A DNA stretch of 48,053 nucleotides from Alkalibacter mobilis (GCF_015594845.1 NZ_JADNRK010000016.1:1-48053), one strand, 5' to 3'. Shown: positions 40,060 through 47,833, counted from the stretch's first letter. Notes: generated by a model from the sequence alone, not told the origin. Program-made: numbers and translations.

Positions 40060-42183
40060 ATGAAAATTAAGGAAGTAATAATAGATTTAATCAAAAGTGA
40101 CGAGTACAAGCCTATGGGTTACAAGGATCTTATGTATGTAATTGGCATAAAGAGCAAAAAGGAAAGAAATGACTTTAAAAAAGTCTTGGATAGAATGGTA
40201 TCTGAAGGCGAACTCGTGAAAAATAAAAAAGGAAAATACATTGTGCCCCCAAAAGATGTTTACGTTAAAGGTACTTTGCAGGGGCATGCCCGGGGTTTTG
40301 GTTTTGTCATCCCTGACGATGCCATAACTGGAAGCGATATATTTGTTAGCGCATCAAATTTGAATGGAGCTTTGGACAAGGATAAAGTCCTTGTTAAAAT
40401 AATCAAGAAAACTGAGAAACGTGACGAAGGAGAAATTTATCAGATAATAGAAAGAGGACATCAAAAGATCGTAGGTACTTACGAAAAGAATAGAAATTTT
40501 GGGTTCGTAATACCTGACAATGACAAGCTGTGCAAAGACATATATATACCAAATTCAGCAACCATGGGGGCAAAAGACGGAGAAAAGGTAGTTGTTGACA
40601 TCACGGCATGGTATGAAAATAAAAATCCTGAAGGCAAAATCATCGAAGTACTGGGGGGACCTGGTACCAAGGGAATAGAAATAGTATCCATCATAAGGGA
40701 GTACGACTTTAATGTGGAATTTCCCGATGAAGTATTGGCGGAGACAAATAAAATACCAGACAAGGTCGACCTGGCTGAAGTAGAAAATAGAAAAGACTTG
40801 AGAAATACAAAGATGGTCACTATAGACGGAAAAGATGCAAAAGATCTTGATGACGCTATTTCCATAAAACGATTGGACAACGGTAATTTTTCCCTTGGGG
40901 TGCATATTGCAGATGTCAGCCATTATGTAGGTGAAAAAACTGCGCTTGACAGAGAAGCATATGAAAGGGGAACCAGCGTTTATCTTGTGGACAGGGTCAT
41001 ACCAATGTTGCCGCAAAAACTATCCAATGGTATCTGCAGTCTCAACGCAGGTGAAGATAGGCTTGCATTTACTTGTGAGATGGAGATCGACAAAAAGGGG
41101 AAGGTAATATCTCACGAAATATTCAAATCAGTTATCAAGATCGATGAGCGGATGAACTACGAAGATGTCACAGACATCTTACTTGAAGAAAACAAAGAGC
41201 TTATAGACAGGTATTCAAATTTCATTCAGGAATTTAAGGATATGGAGGAACTCGCAAATATTCTCAGGGTGGAAAGAAGAGACAAAAGGGGTGCCATTGA
41301 TTTTGATTTTCCCGAGTCAAAAATAATACTTGATGAAAATGGCAAAACTGTAGATGTTGTACTATATGAAAGAACAATCTCTCATAAGATTATCGAAGAG
41401 TTTATGTTGGTGTGTAATGAAACAGTAGCAGAATTTATGTTTTGGTCAAATTTGCCGTTTTTGTACAGGATTCATGAAGACCCTTCAACTGAAAAACTCG
41501 ATGCACTCAGGGATTTTTTGACAAATTTCGGATATAAGCTCCAAAAAGGTAAGGAAATAAAACCAGCAGCTATTCAGGAATTGGTAAACAGCATAGAAGG
41601 TACAAATGAAGAAGATTTCTTGTCCCGACTTATACTCAGGGCAATGCAGCAAGCCAAATATTCTCCGGAAAATCTTGGTCATTACGGTTTGGCTGCAAAA
41701 TACTATTGCCACTTCACTTCGCCCATAAGAAGATATCCTGATCTAATGATACATAGAATAATGAGCCAAATGATAAAGGATCAGTTGACTGAGAAAAAAA
41801 TCAAGAAGTACAATAAAACTATGCAGGAAATTGCCGATCATACATCAATGCGTGAAAGACTGGCAGAAAAGGCAGAAAGAGACACGGACGATCTCAAGAA
41901 AACCGAGTATATGGTTGATAAAATCGGAGATGAATTCGAAGGTATCATATCCAGCGTCACATCATTCGGTTTTTTCGTGGAACTTAAAAACACTGTCGAA
42001 GGTTTGGTCAGGGTTCAAGATTTTAATGACTACTTCGTATATGATGATAAAAATCACAGATTTATAGGGGAAAGAACAAAAAAACAGTACAGACTGGGAG
42101 ATCCCATAACAGTAAAGGTCAGTAATGTCAGCATACCACTTAGACAAGTGGACTTTACGGTCGTTGACAAAGAAGCTGAATAG
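40060..42183 (+). CDS. rnr: Ribonuclease R
   Basis: RNase R is a 3'-to-5' exoribonuclease that degrades structured RNA and takes part in trans-translation with SmpB-tmRNA. The product is 707 aa. An N-terminal helix-turn-helix part (residues 1-65) is followed by two cold-shock-like domains (LQGHARGFGFVIPDDAI; GTYEKNRNFGFVIPD). The RNB catalytic domain has the metal-binding acids in TIDGKDAKDLDDAISIKRL and HIADVSHYV (near residues 255-290), and the C-terminal S1 domain covers about 625-705 (GDEFEGIISSVTSFGFFVEL). RBS TGAGGGGTG precedes the ATG. It is followed by smpB and ssrA. Confidence 0.97.
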   Translation: MKIKEVIIDLIKSDEYKPMGYKDLMYVIGIKSKKERNDFKKVLDRMVSEGELVKNKKGKYIVPPKDVYVKGTLQGHARGFGFVIPDDAITGSDIFVSASNLNGALDKDKVLVKIIKKTEKRDEGEIYQIIERGHQKIVGTYEKNRNFGFVIPDNDKLCKDIYIPNSATMGAKDGEKVVVDITAWYENKNPEGKIIEVLGGPGTKGIEIVSIIREYDFNVEFPDEVLAETNKIPDKVDLAEVENRKDLRNTKMVTIDGKDAKDLDDAISIKRLDNGNFSLGVHIADVSHYVGEKTALDREAYERGTSVYLVDRVIPMLPQKLSNGICSLNAGEDRLAFTCEMEIDKKGKVISHEIFKSVIKIDERMNYEDVTDILLEENKELIDRYSNFIQEFKDMEELANILRVERRDKRGAIDFDFPESKIILDENGKTVDVVLYERTISHKIIEEFMLVCNETVAEFMFWSNLPFLYRIHEDPSTEKLDALRDFLTNFGYKLQKGKEIKPAAIQELVNSIEGTNEEDFLSRLILRAMQQAKYSPENLGHYGLAAKYYCHFTSPIRRYPDLMIHRIMSQMIKDQLTEKKIKKYNKTMQEIADHTSMRERLAEKAERDTDDLKKTEYMVDKIGDEFEGIISSVTSFGFFVELKNTVEGLVRVQDFNDYFVYDDKNHRFIGERTKKQYRLGDPITVKVSNVSIPLRQVDFTVVDKEAE

Positions 42184-42231
42184 CCATATAATTATGTGAT
42201 GTGGTCTGTTTAAAGATTTAGAGGTGCAGTT

Positions 42232-42699
42232 ATGAAGATGGAAACCAAAACAATAGCACAAAATAAAAAAGCCAGGCACGACTTCTTTATCGAAGACACT
42301 TTTGAGGCTGGGATAGAACTTTTTGGCACAGAGGTAAAATCTCTGCGAGCCGGCAAGGTAAATCTTAAGGACAGCTATGCCGATGTTCACAACGGAGAGT
42401 TGTATATCTATAATCTGCATATAAGTCCTTACGAGCAGGGGAATATCTTCAATAAGGATCCACTGAGAATTAGAAAACTTCTTATGCATAAAAGGGAGAT
42501 AAACAAACTCATGGGGTTGAAGCAGACTCAAGGATACACCCTTGTTCCATTAAGTCTTTATTTCAAGGGAAGCAAGGTTAAAGTTCAGCTGGCTTTAGCA
42601 AAAGGAAAGAAAGTATACGACAAGCGACATGATATAGCAAAGAAAGATGCTGAACGTAGAATGCAGAAGGCGACCAGAGTAGACCGCAGAAGCGAATAG
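42232..42699 (+). CDS. smpB: SsrA-binding protein SmpB
   Basis: SmpB binds tmRNA and brings it to stalled ribosomes. The product is 155 aa. Family motifs are [20 protein letters not shown] (residues 10-29), [27 protein letters not shown] and the basic C-terminal tail [19 protein letters not shown], which inserts in the mRNA channel. RBS GAGGTG precedes ATG 42232. A second in-frame ATG at 42238 is an alternative start. Its partner RNA gene ssrA begins 158 bases downstream. Confidence 0.97.
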   Translation: MKMETKTIAQNKKARHDFFIEDTFEAGIELFGTEVKSLRAGKVNLKDSYADVHNGELYIYNLHISPYEQGNIFNKDPLRIRKLLMHKREINKLMGLKQTQGYTLVPLSLYFKGSKVKVQLALAKGKKVYDKRHDIAKKDAERRMQKATRVDRRSE

Positions 42700-42728
42700 T
42701 TTCTTTGTCATTCAGAGTTCACATTGCC

Positions 42729-42802
42729 GTCATTCTGAGCAAAGTGAAGGATCTACTCCTATACTATGGATCGTCATCCTGAGCACAGCGAAGGATCTAC
42801 TC
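42729..42802 (+). repeat. Two tandem-spaced copies of a dispersed intergenic repeat
   Basis: GTCATTCTGAGCAAAGTGAAGG runs on through ATCTACTC (42729-42758). GTCATCCTGAGCACAGCGAAGG runs on through ATCTACTC (42773-42802). The two 30-base units differ at four positions and are 44 bases apart. Similar GTCATTCTGAGC(G)AAGCGAAG units occur in intergenic DNA of many bacteria; their function is unsettled. They lie between smpB and ssrA. Confidence 0.75.
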
Positions 42803-42857
42803 ATCGTCTTAAGCCACATTAAAGATATTTATGATATCATCAGCTTACAACCAATAT

Positions 42858-43206
42858 GGGGGCGCAATGGCTTCGACGGGGGTTTTGAAGCAAGAGAAGC
42901 GAGTCGATGTGCCAAACATCGTTAAAATTGGCAAACTAAATATAAACGCTAAAAATAATAATTACGCTTTAGCTGCGTAAGCAGCTTTCGTCCGACCCAG
43001 AAGACCTGCGATCAGGGATCCGGGCGTCAAATTAGCAGGGAACCGTTTCACAGGGTGTCTCGACTGTAAAACGAATAATTGAGGCTGGTCCGATTGGAAT
43101 TCTGTCACTGGAAGTCCAAAAGGCGAGATTAAATAAGTGACTGCACTCGGAGAAACTCTTGTGAATTGGCTTTCGGACGCGGGTTCGATTCCCGCCGCCT
43201 CCACCA
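42858..43206 (+). ncRNA. ssrA: Transfer-messenger RNA (tmRNA)
   Basis: The gene starts GGGGGCGCAATGGCTTCGAC (42858) and ends with the T-arm GCGGGTTCGATTCCCGC, acceptor strand CGCCTCC and ACCA (43206). The 5' GGGGGCG pairs with the 3' CGCCTCC, closing the alanine tRNA-like domain. The total is 349 nt. The tag reading frame at 42930-42980 begins with GGC and encodes GKLNINAKNNNYALAA followed by TAA. The ALAA end is the degradation signal for ClpXP, both parts of which are encoded in this window. tmRNA acts with SmpB and RNase R to rescue stalled ribosomes. A protein-like frame on the opposite strand is spurious. Confidence 0.97.
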
Positions 43207-43267
43207 ATATTTTCTATAATTGTAATAATATAACATATGCCGCATCGGCTTGTAGATGCGGTTTTTT
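43195..43267 (+). repeat. Direct repeat copy 1: tmRNA 3' end plus terminator (att-like)
   Basis: From CCGCCTCCACCA in the tmRNA acceptor strand through TATTTTCTATAATTGTAATA to the terminator T-run, this ~72-bp segment recurs at 44248-44320 with about eight differences (~89% identity). The similarity begins inside the tRNA-like domain and not upstream of it, as expected for an integrase attachment site in the 3' end of ssrA. Confidence 0.75.
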
Positions 43268-43268
43268 T
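43238..43268 (+). terminator. Terminator of ssrA
   Basis: CCGCATC (43240-43246) pairs with GATGCGG (43255-43261) and is followed by seven T. It lies 33 bases after the CCA end. Confidence 0.88.
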
Positions 43269-43372
43269 GTGTTTCTGATAGTTTGTGTAATTTAACAATA
43301 TATAACAAATATTGTCTTTCTGCATCAATACCGAGGTTTTAACTTCGAAACCAGAATAAAGACTGCATTTAG

Positions 43373-43381
43373 TGATATAAT
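43373..43381 (+). promoter_or_regulatory. Extended -10 promoter of the DUF2284 gene
   Basis: TGA-TATAAT (43373-43381) is an extended -10 element 58 bases before the GTG start. An inverted repeat GGTTTT-AACTTC-GAAACC (43335-43352) lies just upstream. Confidence 0.5.
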
Positions 43382-43438
43382 TTATTCTAGTGATCAAAAT
43401 ATAGATACGTAAAAATGTAAAGGAAGAGAGCTGGTTGT

Positions 43439-43990
43439 GTGAAAAAGAAAAGTATAGAAGATGAGGTCAAAACTCTTCCAATTCATGAATACTCATTTTT
43501 TAAATCAGAAGATGTTGTTTTTTCTGATGAAGTTAGAGATTTATGTGAAAAAAATACGTGTGGAATGTATGGAACTAATTGGGCTTGTCCTCCCGCCGTT
43601 GGAACTACCGAAGAATGCCGCAAAAGATGTAGTCAATACACTGATGTATTTATGTTTACAACAGCCACAAAGATGAAAAACAGCTATGATATTCAAGGAT
43701 GGTTGGATGCCAGAAAAGAGCATGAAAAATTGACCGACCGAGTGGGGCTAGTTTTTAGAGAGAATTATGAAGATTCATTGATTTTATCGACAGAAGGCTG
43801 CTCGGTCTGCAAGAACTGTACATATCCCAAGGATCTTTGTCGTTACCCGAACAGAATGTACCCAGCCACAGAAGCATATGGAATTCTGGTGATGAAACAA
43901 GCCCAAGTATGTAATATAAAATATAATAATGGGCTGAATACCGTTACGTATTTTAGTATGATATTTTTTAATCCTGTCGAAAAGTCATGA
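43439..43990 (+). CDS. DUF2284 family predicted metal-binding protein
   Basis: The start is GTG 43439 behind RBS AGGAAGAG (43421-43428). The product is 183 aa with ten cysteines: one group is CEKNTCGMYGTNWACPP followed by ECRKRC (about residues 33-64), and the second is CSVCKNCTYPKDLCRYP (about 121-137). This pattern and the ending YNNGLNTVTYFSMIFF match DUF2284, a family with no defined activity that is expected to bind an iron-sulfur cluster or another metal. The gene is the only one between the two copies of the ssrA 3'-end repeat. It appears intact. Its codon use is more AT-rich than that of the genes to the left. Confidence 0.8.
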   Translation: MKKKSIEDEVKTLPIHEYSFFKSEDVVFSDEVRDLCEKNTCGMYGTNWACPPAVGTTEECRKRCSQYTDVFMFTTATKMKNSYDIQGWLDARKEHEKLTDRVGLVFRENYEDSLILSTEGCSVCKNCTYPKDLCRYPNRMYPATEAYGILVMKQAQVCNIKYNNGLNTVTYFSMIFFNPVEKS

Positions 43991-44247
43991 GTGTGAACTT
44001 GGATGGTAAACACTAAACTAGACAGTTTTCCTAAGATCTGAACATATAACTTCAATGTTGTTAACGTACCTAGAAGTTAATGAACAAGAGTGTTTTTGCT
44101 ATAAGGATATATTAATCGAGAAGATGGATTTCATATCTGTACACATAAAACATATTAAGGCCATTGACTTCTGTCCATAATTTTGGCATACTTGGGTCGG
44201 GTCGAAAATAGGTGGCTTTATCTATTTGCTGTGCTACACTGTACGCT
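43991..44247. other. Non-coding stretch between DUF2284 and the second att-like repeat
   Basis: I find no gene, RNA or clear repeat in these 257 bases. There is no integrase or transposase relic long enough to recognise. It may be decayed mobile-element DNA. Confidence 0.4.
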
Positions 44248-44320
44248 CCGCCTCCGCCGATATTTTCTATAATTGTAATAATATTACATGTGCCGGATCA
44301 GCTTGCTGATGCGGTTTTTG
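44248..44320 (+). repeat. Direct repeat copy 2: duplicated tmRNA 3' end and terminator
   Basis: CCGCCTCCGCCGATATTTTC and the following ~52 bases repeat 43195-43267 at an offset of 1053 bp. CCACCA has become CCGCCG, so this copy no longer specifies a CCA end. The hairpin CCGGATCAGC-TTG-CTGATGCGG and T-run are retained with paired changes, so it may still terminate transcription. The upstream tmRNA body is absent. Confidence 0.75.
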
Positions 44321-44371
44321 TTTTAAGAAAGATTTCAATAATGAAAAATTATAGAATGGAATTTTTACAAG

Positions 44372-44380
44372 TGTTATAAT
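44372..44380 (+). promoter_or_regulatory. Extended -10 promoter of the LysR gene
   Basis: TGT-TATAAT (44372-44380) lies 55 bases before the LysR ATG, just after the second copy of the repeat. No good -35 is seen. Confidence 0.5.
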
Positions 44381-44435
44381 ATTGATATTGTAGAAAGCAT
44401 TTCTTTACAAGATTTAAATTTTTGAGGAGGGTTTT

Positions 44436-45323
44436 ATGGATATAGAATATTTAAGAGAGTGCATTATATTAGCAAAATACTTGAATTTCACAGCAGCAGC
44501 AGAGATTGTTCATATTACACAACCTGTTTTAAGTAGACATATAAAAGATGTAGAAGAAAAAATTGGAGTTAAATTGTTTGTTCGAACTAAACACTCTGTT
44601 CATATAACTGAGGAAGGTAAGTACTTTATTGAGTTAGCAGAAGTAATCGTTAAAACTTTTGATCAAATGATGGACAAGATGGAATCAATTAAAACTGGTT
44701 TTTCTTCCAATCTCCAGATTGGCATACTTTACTACGCAGTTGATCAATATCTTTCGCCCGTACTTGATAAGTTTAAAGATATATATCCAAATGTAAATAT
44801 AAACATATTTCCATCGTATCCTATACCCGTCATTGAGAATCTTCTAAGTGGGAATTTCGATTTAGGAATTATTTTGAAATTAAATTTTTTAGGATCTGAA
44901 AGACTTGAATTTCAGGTTGTTAAGCGTGAGCAACTTATAGTTGCAATTAGACATGATCATATTTTGTCAAAGAATGAAACGTTGTGTTTGGAAGATTTAA
45001 ATAATGAGATATTTTTGGATATCGATGACTTTTTCTTCAATAGTTATTCAAGATATATATATCAGCTTTGTAATAAATATGGACTAATTATTGAAAAGCG
45101 TAAATTAGTAAATAATTTAGAAGCCGCGATCCTTGCCGCTCAATCGGGAGAAGGAATATTAATATTGCCATCTCAGTTAAGGGATATTCCGTTCTCAAAA
45201 TTAAAATATATTCCGATTTCTAATGAAGATTGTTTCATTGATATGGCAATTGCACACAAACCTGAAAATCAAAATATCGCAATAGCGCCATTTATTGATT
45301 TGTGTAAAAAGGTTTTAAAGTAG
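44436..45323 (+). CDS. LysR-family transcriptional regulator
   Basis: The product is 295 aa, the normal LysR length. The winged HTH at residues 1-60 is clear (NFTAAAEIVHITQPVLSRHI, then EEKIGVKLFVRTKHSVHITEEG). A helical linker and the two-lobed effector-binding domain follow (LQIGILYYAVDQYLSPVLDK; ENLLSGNFDLGIILKL; VNNLEAAILAAQSGEGILIL). RBS GAGGAGGG precedes the ATG. It faces the LigM-like gene convergently across a shared terminator, not divergently as most LysR regulators face their targets. Its target is therefore uncertain: it may control the methyl-transfer gene at a distance, itself or DUF2284. Confidence 0.92.
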   Translation: MDIEYLRECIILAKYLNFTAAAEIVHITQPVLSRHIKDVEEKIGVKLFVRTKHSVHITEEGKYFIELAEVIVKTFDQMMDKMESIKTGFSSNLQIGILYYAVDQYLSPVLDKFKDIYPNVNINIFPSYPIPVIENLLSGNFDLGIILKLNFLGSERLEFQVVKREQLIVAIRHDHILSKNETLCLEDLNNEIFLDIDDFFFNSYSRYIYQLCNKYGLIIEKRKLVNNLEAAILAAQSGEGILILPSQLRDIPFSKLKYIPISNEDCFIDMAIAHKPENQNIAIAPFIDLCKKVLK

Positions 45324-45357
45324 AAGTTAAAGGCTAAAGCAAAATTTGAGTTAACAA

Positions 45358-45402
45358 AATTGCAGCTTGCAAAGATAAATTATCTTTGCAAGCTGCAATT
45401 AT
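45358..45402. terminator. Bidirectional terminator between LysR and the LigM-like gene
   Basis: A perfect inverted repeat of 21-base arms (45358-45378 and 45380-45400; core CAGCTTGCAAAGATAA) lies between the two convergent stop codons. T-rich tails are on both sides (ATTATTTATT to the right, AATTTTGTT on the minus strand), so it can serve both genes. Confidence 0.85.
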
Positions 45403-45427
45403 TATTTATTGTAGTAGAAGATTTGTT

Positions 45428-46792
45428 TTATTTAAAACCATAAGGAATTGTGCTCGTATCCACATGCTCATTTCGGTCTTCATCTATGTATGGATACTTT
45501 GCAACGACAGCCTCAATTTTCATCTGATCAGTACCGGGATCACCCCAAAGGACATTTACTTTTGTTCCTATTGAGGCAAACTTGGTTTCAATAGTAGCAA
45601 GTGAAAGCATTTTATGAAAATAAGGACTGAAGTACCTTCCCGAACTAGCACCAATTTCATTTCCATTTTTATCGAGTATTAAATCGCTGTGATACTCATT
45701 GCTCCCTCGAAAATTTGAGAAATCTTCAGCCCACTCCATTACAGATATATTTTTTGTTTCGTCAAAGTTAGCACGATATATACTTAATACACTTTCTGGA
45801 TCCCATTCTAACATAGCTACTGTATACTTTGATTCATTGGATACTTTTTTTAAAGCTTCCTTACCAATAAAATCGTGATCAAAATTTACCCAGTTGCCCC
45901 AACCGAGATCGTATGGAGTACGAAGCTGCAATTTATGATTAGCAGGAAGGCTTCCAGTGAAACTGGGCATTGCTAATTGAGTAAGATCAAGTCCCATGAA
46001 GTATTCAACCATGCCCTCACGTCCAGCGAAAGGGAAGTGTACTGTCACTTGCGGAAATCCTGCTTCGGTGTGAACCACACGATAGGCATGCCTTCCAAGT
46101 TTAACGAGTCCAAAAGATTTACCAGCTTCTAATATGGCTTCATATACCGGAAGAGCATCTTCAATTTTGCCATGCACTTCATACGCTAATTTACCAGCCA
46201 TGCCGATTCGATAAATCATTACATCTTTGCCGGCGATCTTTGTATACTTATATCGTAAGAACCCTATATCATGAAGGTTTTCACCGCAAGCAGCTTCTAA
46301 AATCTCAAGGTTTCGCGGTCCACCCATTTGGTAACCAAATACTTTGCCTGTTAGATTTTCAGTAGTAACATCGTAATCACCGGATTTTATGGCGAATTCC
46401 AAATAGGGCCATAACCAGTAAGTAATCACTTCATTTTCAGCGACATGCTGAGCAAGACCGTGGATAATGATATGACCATTTTCGTTGCACATAATTAAGT
46501 GTTTTGATCTCCCAACAGGAAAGTTCTTAAAACTATTGACACTATGATCAGCGAGAAGTTTTATTGCATCAGGCCCCTTAATTTTGTATGTGTTAATTGG
46601 ATTAAGTCCAGCATGAATATAGCAGGATTCATGCCAAGATAAGCATTCCTTGTACCATCCGTCATACTCAAATGGATGAAAACCTCCAGAACCAGCTGGA
46701 GTGATCATACCACCTTCACTCATTACATAGGTAAATACTTCTGGGTCATACGGAACGTAAGGAGTGTGTTTTACTAGTGTTTTTTCTTGCAT
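45428..46792 (-). CDS. GcvT-fold tetrahydrofolate-dependent demethylase, LigM/DesA-like
   Basis: The 454-aa product belongs to the aminomethyltransferase (GcvT) superfamily but is ~90 residues longer than GcvT and resembles LigM/DesA, the THF-dependent aromatic O-demethylases. Shared features are YKIKGPDAIKLLADHSVNS (residues 69-87), a folate-site-like acidic residue in AYEVHG (Glu205), the Tyr of GRHAYRVVHTEAGF (Tyr237), PYDLGWGNWVNFDHDFIGKE (293-312) and LSLATIETKF..VNVLWGD near 397-418. It would take a methyl group from a methylated substrate to THF in the cytoplasm. The substrate may be a methoxyarene, a betaine or dimethylsulfoniopropionate; sequence does not say. RBS GGGAGG precedes ATG 46792. 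It lies between a convergent LysR and a divergent Crp-type regulator. Confidence 0.8.
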   Translation of the reverse strand: MQEKTLVKHTPYVPYDPEVFTYVMSEGGMITPAGSGGFHPFEYDGWYKECLSWHESCYIHAGLNPINTYKIKGPDAIKLLADHSVNSFKNFPVGRSKHLIMCNENGHIIIHGLAQHVAENEVITYWLWPYLEFAIKSGDYDVTTENLTGKVFGYQMGGPRNLEILEAACGENLHDIGFLRYKYTKIAGKDVMIYRIGMAGKLAYEVHGKIEDALPVYEAILEAGKSFGLVKLGRHAYRVVHTEAGFPQVTVHFPFAGREGMVEYFMGLDLTQLAMPSFTGSLPANHKLQLRTPYDLGWGNWVNFDHDFIGKEALKKVSNESKYTVAMLEWDPESVLSIYRANFDETKNISVMEWAEDFSNFRGSNEYHSDLILDKNGNEIGASSGRYFSPYFHKMLSLATIETKFASIGTKVNVLWGDPGTDQMKIEAVVAKYPYIDEDRNEHVDTSTIPYGFK

Positions 46793-47155
46793 TTTTGTTT
46801 CCTCCCTTTCAAGAATATAATATAACTAAATTTCTTTTGCCTAGATTTGATCAGATTAAGAAGATAGACACCAAAAATAGTTATAAATTGATTATAGATT
46901 ATAAATATATTATTTTGAAATTCTAAATATGCATTATCAATGTAAAAAATAAAGTATGTATTAGTATTGAACACCGTCAACTGTCCTAAAAGTAATACAC
47001 AACAGATAATCTGGAGATAATTCGAATAAAATTGCTTTGGTAAAGTTTTATATCAGGTTTATTTTGTTTTGTGTTATTATTGTATAAAGAAAAGTCTGTA
47101 CAATACTCTAAGTTCAATTTTGAGGTCAAACTAGTTTGAAATAAAGGGGGACAAA
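46793..47155. other. Divergent intergenic region between the LigM-like and Crp-type genes
   Basis: This 363-bp AT-rich region must hold both promoters. For the minus-strand gene a TATAAT (ATTATA at 46891-46896) with a TTCAAA 17 bases upstream (46914-46919) is possible but weak. For the plus-strand regulator a TACAAT at 47099-47104 is the best -10, without a good -35. TCAAACTAGTTTGA (47126-47139) is a perfect palindrome just upstream of the regulator RBS. No RNA gene is visible. Confidence 0.4.
47126..47139 (+). promoter_or_regulatory. Perfect palindrome upstream of the Crp-type regulator (candidate operator)
   Basis: TCAAACTAGTTTGA is a 14-base perfect inverted repeat, six bases before the RBS run GGGGG and 16 bases before the ATG. 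A Crp/Fnr-like regulator bound here could block its own expression. The half-site TCAAA resembles the TTGA/TCAA halves used by Fnr-type proteins. Confidence 0.45.
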
Positions 47156-47833
47156 ATGCAATATTATTTTCCTGGAGATTTTTCGAGATTTGAATCATAT
47201 TTCGCAAGTTTAGAACATGAAGAACGTCTTTATCGAAAAAATGAAGATTTAAAAAAGCTTGGAGATGATTTTGATGATCTATTCTATATCTTGAGTGGGA
47301 CACTAGCGGCATCTTTTAGTCATGAAAGTGGGAAAGTGAAATCGTATTCTTTTTATGGAAAAGGCTACTTTGCTCCACTTTACCACCCTGGAAACTGGGA
47401 AGAGATGAAAGCATTGAGGTTAAAAGCTATAAGCAATATGCGGGTGTATGCATTTGATCGTAAATCTTTTTTTAAGTATTTAAAAGAGAACGAAGATTTA
47501 TGTGATGAAATGTTTCGAGCATACATGAATTTGGTTACATTTTTAATACTAGAGAGCACTAACCAAATATTCAATAGTGGAATACAAAAAATCAGTAATT
47601 TTTTATACATTTATCTTGATAATTTGAACAACTCATCAAATGTAATTAACCTCACACAATATGAAATCATGGAATTTGTGGGATTGAATCGTGCAAACCT
47701 TGCGAAGTATCTAAAAATTTTAAGAGAAAAAAGAATAATTGATACGCAACGAAATCAACTTGTCGTTATTGATAAGGAAGGTCTAAAGGAGTATTGCACA
47801 ATTTTGATACATGGAGAAGAAGCGTATCAGTAA
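47156..47833 (+). CDS. Crp/Fnr-family transcriptional regulator
   Basis: The product is 225 aa. The N-terminal half is a cyclic-nucleotide-binding-like beta roll (DDLFYILSGTLAASFSHESG, then KSYSFYGKGYFAPLYHP), a long dimer helix covers about residues 110-150, and a C-terminal winged HTH follows (LTQYEIMEFVGLNRANLAKYLKILREKRII, residues ~168-197). There is no N-terminal cysteine cluster of Fnr type, and the cAMP-binding Arg motif is not evident, so the ligand is unknown. RBS GGGGG precedes ATG 47156. It is divergent to the LigM-like gene, the arrangement expected of its regulator. Confidence 0.88.
   Translation: MQYYFPGDFSRFESYFASLEHEERLYRKNEDLKKLGDDFDDLFYILSGTLAASFSHESGKVKSYSFYGKGYFAPLYHPGNWEEMKALRLKAISNMRVYAFDRKSFFKYLKENEDLCDEMFRAYMNLVTFLILESTNQIFNSGIQKISNFLYIYLDNLNNSSNVINLTQYEIMEFVGLNRANLAKYLKILREKRIIDTQRNQLVVIDKEGLKEYCTILIHGEEAYQ

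Noticed and set aside
41962-42531. 189-codon minus-strand frame opposite the rnr-smpB junction
   Set aside because: It is antisense to the S1 domain of RNase R and the start of SmpB, both well supported, and it has no RBS.
42962-43207. Minus-strand frame beginning MVEAAGIEPASESQFT across tmRNA
   Set aside because: It is the well-known spurious translation of the antisense of tmRNA/tRNA 3' ends, and the tmRNA itself is unambiguous.
45386-45574. 62-codon plus-strand frame after the LysR gene
   Set aside because: It overlaps the convergent LigM-like coding sequence and the terminator, and has no ribosome binding site.
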